Shown piece by piece: positions 35,727 through 44,340 of a DNA stretch of 64,000 bases. The translations under genes and the position numbers were made by a program. How positions within the stretch are numbered: the first letter of the stretch is position 1; each line of letters opens with the position of its first letter. Source of the DNA: Gemmatimonadaceae bacterium. GTDB taxonomy: Bacteria > Gemmatimonadota > Gemmatimonadetes > Gemmatimonadales > Gemmatimonadaceae. Location of the stretch: NCBI GenBank assembly GCA_035533015.1, contig DATLUQ010000051.1:124001-188000 (forward strand), read 5' to 3'. The notes beneath the pieces were generated by a model that did not search any database, was not told the DNA's origin, and saw nothing but the letters and a program-made list of their open reading frames with translations.

Positions 35727-36533
35727 CTATTCTCCTACCGAGTTCAAGATCAGACTGCAACACGTCACACCGCCCTCCGCTTTGGCCAATTCGGAGGCCG
35801 GCACTGTGTGAGCGAGCAACCCCCGTCGCTCGATACGCTCCAGGGTGCGCGGGAACTCGGCGGGGTAGATGAGCGCCTCGCCGATGCGGAGCACGTTGGC
35901 GGCGTACGGCTCGAACGGGTGCACGTCGAGCAGGTCGAATCCTCGGAACGCCTGGGCGTGGGTCCAGGCACGGTTGATGAGTAGAGTGGTATCAGTCAGC
36001 GAGGTCACCGCGGACTTGAGGTGCAGGCAGCCGTGCACCGGCACCGGCTCCACCGTGTAGCCGAATGGGCGGAGTTCGGCGCAGAGCTGCTCCACCCCGG
36101 CGTCGTTGCTGCGCGACGACCGGCCCACGAACACGCGTCGACCCACCACGAGCACGTCGCCGCCATCGAGGGTGCCGGGAGCGAGGATCCGGACCACGTT
36201 GCGGTACGGCGCGAGCGCGCGCTCGGCGGCGGGCAGTTCGGGGCGCCGCGACTCGGCGCCCGGTCGCGTCATCACCGCGATCTCATCGACCACGACCGCG
36301 GTATCCTCGACGAACACCGCGTCGGGCAGGTTGGGGGCCGCGTCCACGTGCCGCACCGTGCAGCCGGCGATGAGGAGCGCTTGTTCGTAGGCGTCGTGCT
36401 GGGCGCGCGCCGCGGCGACGTCGATCGGCACGCGCTTGCGATGCGTGAGCTCGCAGTCCGTGATGGCGTCGGTCACCGCGCGGGTGAGCGCGAGGCGAGA
36501 TGGGCCCGGATCGACGGTGAACGAGGCAGCCAT
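35727..36533 (-). CDS. Dimethylarginine dimethylaminohydrolase-like amidinotransferase-fold enzyme
   Basis: This 268-residue enzyme of the guanidine-modifying superfamily probably hydrolyses methylated arginine or a related guanidino compound to citrulline. Landmarks are LPDAVFVEDTAVV, the catalytic-Asp loop GTLDGGDVLVVG, H171 in VHGCLHLKSAVT and the nucleophilic Cys in the C-terminal GGVTCCSL (C258 or C259). Length and motif order agree with bacterial DDAH rather than with arginine deiminase (about 400 residues). It lies between ridA and a putative lipoprotein on the same strand; no transporter is adjacent. Confidence 0.88.
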   Translation of the reverse strand: MAASFTVDPGPSRLALTRAVTDAITDCELTHRKRVPIDVAAARAQHDAYEQALLIAGCTVRHVDAAPNLPDAVFVEDTAVVVDEIAVMTRPGAESRRPELPAAERALAPYRNVVRILAPGTLDGGDVLVVGRRVFVGRSSRSNDAGVEQLCAELRPFGYTVEPVPVHGCLHLKSAVTSLTDTTLLINRAWTHAQAFRGFDLLDVHPFEPYAANVLRIGEALIYPAEFPRTLERIERRGLLAHTVPASELAKAEGGVTCCSLILNSVGE

Positions 36534-36547
36534 TCGGCAGACGCCCG

Positions 36548-37240
36548 TCAGCGGGGGCCGGTGTCCGGCCGCGCCGATCGCGACGACACGAGCAGCATGT
36601 CAGCGATGCGCCACGCGCCGTCGGCGGTGGCGTGGAGCGCAATCGTGACGGTGTGGCCGCACAAGGGACCGCACCGCCAGTCCACGAATACCACCGCGGA
36701 CTGGCGGCGGGCGTCGAATCCGACCGGCGAGAACCAGAGGAATCCCGAGGCGCCGCCGTGATGCTCCTTGAATGCCTTCCAGCGCGCCGTGTCCGGCTGG
36801 GCGACCACCACGGCTGCCGAGTCGGGGGCGACGGCCTGTAGCAAACGCTGCCCGTCGGGCACGGCGGCGAGCGTCAGAGGCGACGCGGTACGCGCCATCA
36901 AATCGGCGCGCGTGGCCAGCGCCGACGCGCTGTCGCCGTCGGCCCACCATAGTGGATCGAGCCCCCACCGGCTCAGGAGCGGATGGCACGGCTGGCTCAT
37001 ACACGCGGTATCGAGCGACGCGGTGACGATCCCGACCGACCGCGCCGTGGTGCGCACGTAGACCGATTCGGCGACCAGGCGGTATATGGCGGTCTCGGCG
37101 GGAGTGGCGGCGCGCACCGGAGTAGGCGCCGTGGACTGCTGGCGCACGCACGCGCCCGAGACAAGTGCGGCGCCGGCTGCGAGGACGCGCGCCCATCCAT
37201 GGCGGGCGCGGGGTCGAGTGGCGGACGGGGGGGAGGGCAT
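36548..37240 (-). CDS. Putative lipoprotein, unknown function
   Basis: This 230-residue exported protein has a basic N-terminus, then WARVLAAGAALVSGACV, whose Cys follows a plausible lipobox (SGAC). The mature part contains TACMSQPCHPLLSRWGLDPLWW and, near the end, FVDWRCGPLCGHTVTIALH, with two Cys pairs that could form disulfides in the envelope. The C-terminal strand GAWRIADMLLVSSR recalls NTF2-like or snoaL-like folds, but I cannot assign a family. It is 14 nt upstream of the DDAH-like gene, so co-transcription is likely. Confidence 0.65.
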   Translation of the reverse strand: MPSPPSATRPRARHGWARVLAAGAALVSGACVRQQSTAPTPVRAATPAETAIYRLVAESVYVRTTARSVGIVTASLDTACMSQPCHPLLSRWGLDPLWWADGDSASALATRADLMARTASPLTLAAVPDGQRLLQAVAPDSAAVVVAQPDTARWKAFKEHHGGASGFLWFSPVGFDARRQSAVVFVDWRCGPLCGHTVTIALHATADGAWRIADMLLVSSRSARPDTGPR

Positions 37241-37308
37241 GGCCCCTACGGTACGCCGATCCGCCGGGGGCGAAAGAACCGGCGGATTAATTCAAGATGA
37301 CGATTTGC

Positions 37309-37668
37309 TTACTTCCGGATGCGCGCGCCGATCTGCTCACTGATGCCGATGGCGGCCGTGCCCACCAGCAGGTGGACCACGCGGACGAGCCAGTGCATGT
37401 CGCCGACCATGACGGTGGTCTGCGTCATGCCAAGGCCGAGGACGATGAAGCCGCCGACGGCGGCGTTGGCCACGAGCCCCATGCCCACCTTGGCCCTGGC
37501 GCCGAGCGCGGCCAGGAACCAGAGGCCGAGGACGAAGATGCCGCCGATCGCCATGTGGAGGCTGACGAGTTGGACTGCGTGCCCGGTCCAGAAGAGAACG
37601 CCGAGCACGAGGAGGACGAGGAAGCAGAGGCGGATGAGCATCTGCGTGACGATCGTGGCGGTGCGCAT
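37309..37668 (-). CDS. Four-helix membrane protein, hypothetical
   Basis: This 119-residue protein is almost entirely hydrophobic, with four predicted helices: LIRLCFLVLLVLGVLFW, MAIGGIFVLGLWFLAAL, VANAAVGGFIVLGLGM and VRVVHLLVGTAAIGI. Several His residues lie near helix ends, but I see no clear heme or metal motif. It follows the LURP-one-type gene by 18 nt on the same strand. No family is recognised. Confidence 0.65.
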   Translation of the reverse strand: MRTATIVTQMLIRLCFLVLLVLGVLFWTGHAVQLVSLHMAIGGIFVLGLWFLAALGARAKVGMGLVANAAVGGFIVLGLGMTQTTVMVGDMHWLVRVVHLLVGTAAIGISEQIGARIRK

Positions 37669-37686
37669 GCAGGAATCTCCGGAGAG

Positions 37687-38181
37687 CTAGTGGCGGTGGC
37701 CGCCGTCGGGGTGGCAGCACATGTCGATGACGACCGTGCCGGCGAGCAGGAGCACCTCGTCCTCGCCGTCGGCCACGTCGACGCCGTAGGTGTCGGCGAG
37801 CGTGAACCACTGCTTGGACACGGTGGCCACCTGGCGGTCGCCGCGGGTGATCGCGTATTCGTGATCGGTGAGGTTGCCGGATGCGTGGAGATCGTCGGCG
37901 CCCGGAACATCGACCGAGAATTGGCAGTGGAGGAAGGTGAAAAGCGCCTTCGTGACGACGGCCGCGACGGCTCCATCACGATAGATCTCGTACGTGGGCT
38001 TCAACGAGACGACGCGCTGCTTGATGAGCGCCAACTCGCGGCCGCTGAGATCCCGGAACGACAATTGTGAGCCGAGGCTTATCGCCTTGCCGTCCACGAA
38101 GAAGGCGTCGCGGCCGGCGTCGTCCTGGATCGTGAAGTCGTCGCCCCAGGAGAACAACTTCTGTTTCATCACATAGCGCAT
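37687..38181 (-). CDS. LURP-one-related (tubby-like fold) protein
   Basis: This 164-residue protein has the LOR/tubby-like beta-barrel fold. The pattern is KQKLFSWGDDFTIQDDAGR, VDGKAISLGSQLSFRDLSG and LALIKQRVVSLKPTYEIYRDG, then GNLTDHEYAITRGDRQVATVSKQW and an acidic DGEDEVLLLAGTVVIDMCC tail. Such proteins resemble phospholipid scramblases in fold and are annotated as LURP-one-related in bacteria; their role is unclear. The C-terminal HPDGGHRH is histidine-rich. It precedes a small membrane protein gene. Confidence 0.82.
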   Translation of the reverse strand: MRYVMKQKLFSWGDDFTIQDDAGRDAFFVDGKAISLGSQLSFRDLSGRELALIKQRVVSLKPTYEIYRDGAVAAVVTKALFTFLHCQFSVDVPGADDLHASGNLTDHEYAITRGDRQVATVSKQWFTLADTYGVDVADGEDEVLLLAGTVVIDMCCHPDGGHRH

Positions 38182-38335
38182 GGTCGCGGCCGGTTGGCGG
38201 ACCTGCGGATGGTACTGCGGCGCACGGCGTGTGTCGAGGCGCCGAGTGGAATCTTGGTCAATTGCGAACCCGCGGGGCGGTGCACACGCATTGGGTGGCC
38301 ACGGCCATGCCGCATGCGGATCCCGCCGCGGCGCC

Positions 38336-38650
38336 TCAGGCCCCCGGTTTGGGGCCGAACATCTGGTGTAGTGCCTTCCAGATGAGTGCGTACGTTGTGT
38401 ACGCCACGAACGCCGAGCACAATACGACGAGGGCGACGACTTCGAGCGCCACCCGGAGGTTCAGCATCTGCATCCAGTTGCCGGCGAGATATCCGCGGAC
38501 GCCGAGGATCACGATGCTGAACGTGAGCAGCCAGCGGGCCATGCGCACGGCGCCGCGCATGGCGTACCGCTTACGCCCCATGGCCTCGGATAGTTCGTAC
38601 TCCTGGCGCGTGAGGCGCGGGTTGGGGGACAGGAAGTCGCGGAGGGTCAT
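38336..38650 (-). CDS. Small two-helix membrane protein, hypothetical
   Basis: This 104-residue protein has a charged N-terminus (DFLSPNPRLTRQEYELSEAMGRKRYAMRG split by Arg/Glu) and two hydrophobic helices (ARWLLTFSIVILGVRGY and VALEVVALVVLCSAFVAY). It lies 37 nt downstream of the alpha-mannosidase gene on the same strand, but its own -10-like TAATAT sits 4 nt before the ATG, so it may also have a leaderless transcript. No family is recognised. Confidence 0.6.
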   Translation of the reverse strand: MTLRDFLSPNPRLTRQEYELSEAMGRKRYAMRGAVRMARWLLTFSIVILGVRGYLAGNWMQMLNLRVALEVVALVVLCSAFVAYTTYALIWKALHQMFGPKPGA

Positions 38651-38687
38651 CGGAATATTATTGGTATAGTATCGAATACCGGACGGA

Positions 38688-41600
38688 TCATGGCGCGCGC
38701 GGAATCCGCAATGTCTCGATCTCCCATGGACCCATCGGCACCGAGAGTACGCGACCTTTTGGCGCGAAGGTCTTGCCCGTGGGCCGCTCGATGAGGTCGG
38801 TCTCCTGGACCGTCACGGCCCATGGGAGCTGCAACACGGCGGTGGTTGCCTGTCCGCTCGTCTCGACCAGCCGCACGATCCATGCATCTCCGTCCTCGGC
38901 CCGTTTGAGCGCGCCGAGCGCCACGGTCCCGCCCTTGATGGTGAGCGCGCTTGCCGTGCCGCGCCCGTGGCCGCCATGCGCATTCACGGCCACGGCACGC
39001 ATTGGCTCATTGAGCGACCGGGCCGTGGCCAGCACGGCGGGCGATCGCCAGTCTCCGGCATGCGGTACGATGCTGTATTCGAACGTCTGCGTGCCCATGT
39101 CGGCGTGCGCATCGGGCGATTTGGGGGACCGGAGCAGCGTGATGAAGATGGTATCGCCAAACGCGCTGTACCCGTACTTGCCTGCATTGACGATGGCCAC
39201 GCCGTAGTCGCCGGCCGGCGTCGAGCCGTCCACGAAACGAAGCATCGGCGTCTCAAACCGGGCACTGTCCTGACGCGTGCGCGGCCGAGTGGTGCGGCCG
39301 ATCACCGCGTAGGGAATCTCGGCATGCGTGCTGTCCACGTGGAAGGCAAGGGGGAACACGGCCTTCAGGAGTTCATGCGACTGGTGCCAGTCCACCGTGG
39401 TTTCCACGTCGAGGCGGTCGCCGTCGGCGGGCAGCTCGTAGCGCTGGGTGACCAGCGAACTGTCCTTGCCACGGTAGACGGTGATGGAGGTGCCGAACGC
39501 GTCGCGCCCGATCCGCGGGGGCGTCTCGGCGGTGCGCGCCACGAGCCAGGTACGCGCGCCGTCGAGATTGTCGATGTTCCACGCGTCGTAATCCTTGGGC
39601 CGGTCCACCATCAAGACGAGGCCGTTGGTGGTGGGTCCGCGGGCCAGCACGTCGCGTCGGTGCACCTTGTCGTACATCCGCGCGATGCCGCCGGTGGCGG
39701 AATCGATGGTCACGCGAAGATACCGGTTTTCCAATGTCCAGCCAGGAACGACGGTGGCGGGTGTGGGCTTCGACGGCCGTAGGAAGAAGACCGCCGTTCC
39801 GACTGCCGGCACGGGTCCGACACGCACCCGGATGCGGCCCGAGTCACCGGGCTCGGTGGGCAACGGGCGCCCTTGGCTGTCGAACGCGGTCCACGCGGCG
39901 GCCGCGCCGGGACCGTCCCCGCCGGCGGGGGGAGCACATTCCACCACGTCGGTGCGGGCCACGCCACTGGGGTTGAACGCGAGCATCGGCACGTCTCCCG
40001 TGCGCAACGGCCGAGTGTCGAGCGGCTCGGCGATTGCCCGGAGCGAGGTCGCCAGCGCGCCGCTGGCGAGCGCGTTCGCCTCGCGATAGTCCGCCGTCGC
40101 GTCCGTGTAGATGGAGTCGATGCCGGACCCGGCCATCAGGTCATGGAATTGGTTGAACAGCGTCGTGTGCCAGGCGTCGGTGAGCGCCCGGTGCGGGTAT
40201 GGCGCGGGCGACACCGTCGCCGCAGCCTCGGCGGCGCCGAGCAGACCCTCCATGTGGCGATTCCACCGCTTCATCTCGCTCTGTGTCGTGAACACGCCGC
40301 GGTGGTACTCCAGGTACAATTCGTCCCGCACCACGGGCCCATCGGCGGGAAAGTCGGTCCGCATCCGGGTGAGCGCGTCGGTGGGACTGTCGTCGCGCAT
40401 CACCGGGAAGGCCGGAATGCGTTCGAGGTCGTGCGAGCGCTCGAGCATCTCCATCGTCGGGCCGCCGCCGTGGTCGCCCACGCCGTATAGGGTGAGCATG
40501 CGCGGTACGGCGCTGGAATCGATCGTCGTCCGCTCCTGGGTGGCGAGCGTCTGCGGATCGAGATCGCTATCGTACCCGTAGGGGATATACGAGAAGATCT
40601 TCGAGCCGTCGGGACCTTCCCAGTAGAACTGGTTGAGTCGTGCGGGCCACTTGTCGGTGTCGTTCCATCGGAGCTTCTGCGTGACGAAGAAGTCGAGGCC
40701 GCTCTTGAGGAAAATCTGTGGCAGCGACCAGGGATACCCGAACGTATCGGGGATCCACGCCACGTGCGCCGGATGGCCGAACATCTTGATGAACGTGCGC
40801 TGGCCGTACAGCCCCTGGCGCACGAGCGACTCGCCCGACGGCATGTTGACGTCGGGCTCGAGCCACCAGCCGCCGACCACGTTCCAGCGCCCCTCCTTGT
40901 CCAACTGCTTGATGCGTGCCAGAACGTCGGGTGCTTGCTTGGCGAGTGATTCGTAGTACACGGCAGCCGACGCGGCGAAGTGCATGTCGCGGTACTTCGC
41001 CATGAGCTTGGTGGCGGTGGCCCAAGTGGCGTCGATCACGCCCTGTGTCTCGCGCCACCGCCAGAGCCAGGCGGCATCGATGTGCGAGTTCCCGACGAGG
41101 TCAATGGTATCGCGCCGGACCCGGGCCACGGCGGGCGCCAGCCTCTGCACCCACTGGGCGATCGCCGTCTGGTAGGGCGTGCGGACCGGGAGCAACATGG
41201 CCCGTCCCAACTGCTGCGCCACGGCATCGCCGGGAACGGCGATCGTGCTGTCGCGGGTGAAGAACCTGGCCCACTCGGCGCCGTCGTGGATCTCGTGCCA
41301 GCCGAGGTCGGCGATGCGGAGCACCGGCGGGTCCCACCATCCGGAACCGTTGGGATGCACGACAACGGTGAGTGACGCCCCGCGGTTACACGGCGCGCAG
41401 AGCGTGACGCGGCCCATGGAGTCGGCCGAGGCGGGGTTGCCGTTCACGATGAACGAGCCACGCGGAAGAAATTCGCCGGCGTGCAATTGGAGCGTGAAGC
41501 CGCCAAGCTCCACCGGCACCTGGAGGGAGAATCCGATGGCTGCGAGTCGCCGCCGCACCGTCGAGTCGGCGAGGACGGTATCGAGCGGGGCCCACCCTGC

Positions 41601-42692
41601 GGGCGAACTCGCGGCTTGGGTGGCGGTGGCCGCCTGCCGCCACGCGTTGAGCTCGATGGGTCGAGAGAGCAGGTCGAGCAGACCCGCCGCGGTGACCGGA
41701 ACCTCCGCCGTGCCGATGCCGGCCACGGCCGACGAATCCGCGGCGTCGGAGGCGTCGCTGGACATGAGGATTCCGCTGAGCCGGCTGTCGACGGACTGTC
41801 GCACAGGCGCCGGGGCGACGGCGACGCGCATGAGGTCGGACCAGCGTGCCGGGAAATTCACGGCCGGGTGTGACGCGCCCGCGGCGACGGTCGTGGCGAC
41901 ACGCGTGCCGCCGAACTCGAACAGGGCCGCGGCCGCCGACGATACCTTGCGTTCGGCGCAGACCTGTAATGGAACCGTGAGCGCACTGCCATTCGCGTCG
42001 TTCACGAGGCGCGCGTTCTGAGCGACCGCGATCGGACCGACGCGGAGGTTGGACCAGGGCACCGGGCTCGGCGCGCCGCCGTCGGGTGAATCGGAAACGA
42101 CAATGGCGCCCACCGGATCGGGGCTATCGGAGAGGAACCGGGCGCCCATGCCCATCCCGCCACCGCGATTGACCACCTTGTACACGAGGCGGTTCACACC
42201 CTTGTGCAGGTGGAGCGTGAGGGAATCGGTACCGCGGCCGACGCCGCGCGCGATGTCGTTGTGCTCGAGCAGCTGACCGTCGAGCCAGACGATCACGTCG
42301 TCGTCGCTTTCGACGCCGAGCCTGACCGTGCGGTCGTCGGGGCTGGCCAGGTAGGTCTCGGCGTACGCCGCGGTGTTATCGAGCGAGGTCTGCGCGAAGC
42401 TCTTGAAGAAGTCGAGTTGGCCGAGCTGGTCCGCCGAGACGGGCTGCCAGACGTGCCCGCCGGCGCGTTCGCCGGCGCGGGCCTGTAGCTGCGTCGGATT
42501 GCCGATGTCCTGTTTGTCCAGGCGCAGTGCGCCGGTGTCGACGGGAAACGGTCCGATGAGGAGCCAGGGAACGAGGGGCCGATCGCAGATGCGCGAGGCG
42601 ACGTCGTCTTGTTGAGCAGAGGCGCTGGACGCGGCGGCGGTGCCGGCCAGGGCGAGGCAGGCCGCGGCGTGGCGGAAGGGGCGGATGGACAT
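38688..42692 (-). CDS. Exported GH38 alpha-mannosidase
   Basis: This glycoside hydrolase should remove alpha-linked mannose from glycans outside the cytoplasm. A signal peptide (AACLALAGTAAASSASAQ) is followed by an N-terminal ~500-residue accessory region that includes a PA14-like segment (VRLGVESDDDVIVWLDGQLLEH). The GH38 catalytic part opens with LVGNSHIDAAWLWRWRET. The nucleophile is D649 in WIPDTFGYPWSLPQ, and WWLEPDVNMPSGESLVRQ is conserved in the family. The mannosidase middle and C-terminal beta domains follow. 1334 residues exceeds the usual ~1000 because of the accessory region. The ATG chosen gives MSIRPFRHAAAC. It ends the oxidoreductase/DUF1080 run. Confidence 0.9.
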   Translation of the reverse strand: MSIRPFRHAAACLALAGTAAASSASAQQDDVASRICDRPLVPWLLIGPFPVDTGALRLDKQDIGNPTQLQARAGERAGGHVWQPVSADQLGQLDFFKSFAQTSLDNTAAYAETYLASPDDRTVRLGVESDDDVIVWLDGQLLEHNDIARGVGRGTDSLTLHLHKGVNRLVYKVVNRGGGMGMGARFLSDSPDPVGAIVVSDSPDGGAPSPVPWSNLRVGPIAVAQNARLVNDANGSALTVPLQVCAERKVSSAAAALFEFGGTRVATTVAAGASHPAVNFPARWSDLMRVAVAPAPVRQSVDSRLSGILMSSDASDAADSSAVAGIGTAEVPVTAAGLLDLLSRPIELNAWRQAATATQAASSPAGWAPLDTVLADSTVRRRLAAIGFSLQVPVELGGFTLQLHAGEFLPRGSFIVNGNPASADSMGRVTLCAPCNRGASLTVVVHPNGSGWWDPPVLRIADLGWHEIHDGAEWARFFTRDSTIAVPGDAVAQQLGRAMLLPVRTPYQTAIAQWVQRLAPAVARVRRDTIDLVGNSHIDAAWLWRWRETQGVIDATWATATKLMAKYRDMHFAASAAVYYESLAKQAPDVLARIKQLDKEGRWNVVGGWWLEPDVNMPSGESLVRQGLYGQRTFIKMFGHPAHVAWIPDTFGYPWSLPQIFLKSGLDFFVTQKLRWNDTDKWPARLNQFYWEGPDGSKIFSYIPYGYDSDLDPQTLATQERTTIDSSAVPRMLTLYGVGDHGGGPTMEMLERSHDLERIPAFPVMRDDSPTDALTRMRTDFPADGPVVRDELYLEYHRGVFTTQSEMKRWNRHMEGLLGAAEAAATVSPAPYPHRALTDAWHTTLFNQFHDLMAGSGIDSIYTDATADYREANALASGALATSLRAIAEPLDTRPLRTGDVPMLAFNPSGVARTDVVECAPPAGGDGPGAAAAWTAFDSQGRPLPTEPGDSGRIRVRVGPVPAVGTAVFFLRPSKPTPATVVPGWTLENRYLRVTIDSATGGIARMYDKVHRRDVLARGPTTNGLVLMVDRPKDYDAWNIDNLDGARTWLVARTAETPPRIGRDAFGTSITVYRGKDSSLVTQRYELPADGDRLDVETTVDWHQSHELLKAVFPLAFHVDSTHAEIPYAVIGRTTRPRTRQDSARFETPMLRFVDGSTPAGDYGVAIVNAGKYGYSAFGDTIFITLLRSPKSPDAHADMGTQTFEYSIVPHAGDWRSPAVLATARSLNEPMRAVAVNAHGGHGRGTASALTIKGGTVALGALKRAEDGDAWIVRLVETSGQATTAVLQLPWAVTVQETDLIERPTGKTFAPKGRVLSVPMGPWEIETLRIPRAP

Positions 42693-42741
42693 TGGCGGAA
42701 GATGACGATCGTGCCCTGCTCTGACCAGCGGTGGCGTCCGC

Positions 42742-43263
42742 TTACGACGTTCGGCGCCGCTTCCGCCGGTGCCGCTGCTCCCAGAGGTGGCCACTCGCCA
42801 GTCCCAGGGTGGCGCCCACGACGCCCCCGGCGAGCGCGCCGACGAGCACGGACATCTCGAAGTCGAACAGGCCGCGTACGGCCTGGTGGCGGCGCATGCC
42901 CGTGAACAGGAGCAGCCACGACTCCATGCCCCACCAGAGCGCGCCGGCCACGCCCCCCAATACCGCAGCCCCATGCGTGAGTGCGGCGCGCCGCGGCTGG
43001 TAATAGCTGTTCTGCAGCGTCCCGAATTCGAGTTGCCGTTCCGTACGTTCCTCACTGCGGCCCCACCCCGATCGCAAGATGATCACGCCAGCGAGCGCGC
43101 TCACCACCGCCACCCAAAGGGCTGGCGTGTGCCTGGCGACGATCACCGCGTGGGGTGTGTCCTGCAACGCGAGCACCACGACCAGCAAGACGAGAATCCC
43201 GAACATCAGCCATTGGCCGATGGTCGGGCTCGTGTTGCGAGGGATAGAGGGCGTGGGAGGCAT
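42742..43263 (-). CDS. Membrane protein, hypothetical
   Basis: This 173-residue protein has four predicted helices: WLMFGILVLLVVVLAL, LWVAVVSALAGVIIL, VLGGVAGALWWGMESWLLLF and LVGALAGGVVGATLGLA. A charged loop lies between the second and third, and the C-terminus is arginine-rich (EQRHRRKRRRTS). It sits 49 nt before the mannosidase gene on the same strand. No domain is recognised. It may be an unrelated housekeeping membrane protein carried in the run. Confidence 0.6.
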   Translation of the reverse strand: MPPTPSIPRNTSPTIGQWLMFGILVLLVVVLALQDTPHAVIVARHTPALWVAVVSALAGVIILRSGWGRSEERTERQLEFGTLQNSYYQPRRAALTHGAAVLGGVAGALWWGMESWLLLFTGMRRHQAVRGLFDFEMSVLVGALAGGVVGATLGLASGHLWEQRHRRKRRRTS

Positions 43264-43317
43264 GCGACCGCGTACGCGGGCAGGTCGTCGGTTGTTGGAC
43301 GGCGGGCGCCGTGTGGG

Positions 43318-43602
43318 TTACGACTTCCCGGCTTTCAAGGACGCCTTCCGCAGCGACGATGCCCCGATCAGGAACACCGCCGACACCGCGGTGATCGTTG
43401 CCAACTCGTACGGCCAGAGGTGGCTGCCCGGATCAACGAGATTGCTGGCGTACGAGAAGACCAGATCACCGACGATGGCGATTATCGGAAGCCGGGCGGC
43501 CATGCGCCAACCGCCATCCCACCGGCGCATGGCGCGGAACGCCGAGATGAGCACGGCGAACGGAAACGCCATCAGGAGCACGAGGCCGACGGAATTTGCC
43601 AT
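43318..43602 (-). CDS. Small membrane protein, hypothetical
   Basis: This 94-residue protein has three short hydrophobic helices (VGLVLLMAFPFAVLISAF, LPIIAIVGDLVFSYA and LATITAVSAVFLIGA) and a lysine-rich end. It begins 6 nt after the DUF1080 gene stop, so it is co-transcribed with the sugar genes, although nothing ties it to sugar metabolism. Confidence 0.6.
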   Translation of the reverse strand: MANSVGLVLLMAFPFAVLISAFRAMRRWDGGWRMAARLPIIAIVGDLVFSYASNLVDPGSHLWPYELATITAVSAVFLIGASSLRKASLKAGKS

Positions 43603-43608
43603 GAGTGT

Positions 43609-44316
43609 TTAGTGAAGTTCCCGGATCCGGATGTTGCGCAGCGACAGCTCGCCGTCGTGATCGCCCTGGATGCCGATGAGGCCGATGGCCGCTTTTCCGT
43701 AGTCGGGCCAGTCGTTGAATTTGCTCGTCTTGACACGAGCGACCCAGTCGGGGCTGCCCAGGTCGTACGCGAGCAGCTTCCGTCCGTTGAGCCAGTGTTC
43801 GACGTGGTTGCCGTTCACGATGATGCGCGTGGAGTTCCACTCACCGGCCGGCTTCACGATGCCGGCCGGCGACGGGTACACGGCATAGTCGGAGCCGGCC
43901 GCGGTGAGGCGGTCGCGACCGTCGGGTGCGTTGGCGTCGTCGAGCAACTGGAATTCCGGCGCCGTCCAGTAGATGTGGTCGTATTCCTCGGTCCCGCGGT
44001 AGAAGATGCCCGAGTTGCCGCCTTTACTGATCTTCCAATCGATCTCGAGTTCGAAGTTCGCGTACTGGGTTCGCGTCACGATGTCGCTGGTCGTGGTGTC
44101 CTTGGTGATCGTGCCGTCCACAACGTGCCACGCCGAGATGTCCGCGTTGCGGTATCCGCGCCACTGGTCCATGGTCTTGCCGTCGAACAGGGAGTGCCAC
44201 GGGCCGGCCGTAACTGGGCCGGCGGCGCCGCGCTGCGACATTTGCTGCGGCGGGGCGCAGGCCCCAACCCCGGACGCAAGCGCGATGGCCAGAACCGCCC
44301 GGACGGAATGCTTCAT
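43609..44316 (-). CDS. DUF1080 (3-keto-disaccharide hydrolase-like) lipoprotein
   Basis: This 235-residue exported protein has a concanavalin-like DUF1080 domain. The signal ends in ASGVGAC, a good lipobox. Family motifs are WHSLFDGKTMDQWRGY, DGTITKDTTT, FELEIDWKISKGGNSGIFYR and EFQLLDDANA, with GEWNSTRIIVNG. Members act on 3-keto-glycosides, cleaving sugars that have first been oxidised at C3. The upstream Gfo/Idh/MocA oxidoreductase (24 nt away, also exported) is the expected partner that makes the 3-keto group. Together they suggest an envelope pathway of glycoside cleavage. The exact substrate is unknown. Confidence 0.88.
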   Translation of the reverse strand: MKHSVRAVLAIALASGVGACAPPQQMSQRGAAGPVTAGPWHSLFDGKTMDQWRGYRNADISAWHVVDGTITKDTTTSDIVTRTQYANFELEIDWKISKGGNSGIFYRGTEEYDHIYWTAPEFQLLDDANAPDGRDRLTAAGSDYAVYPSPAGIVKPAGEWNSTRIIVNGNHVEHWLNGRKLLAYDLGSPDWVARVKTSKFNDWPDYGKAAIGLIGIQGDHDGELSLRNIRIRELH

Positions 44317-44340
44317 AAATATCCTCGAATGAGTCGTGGG

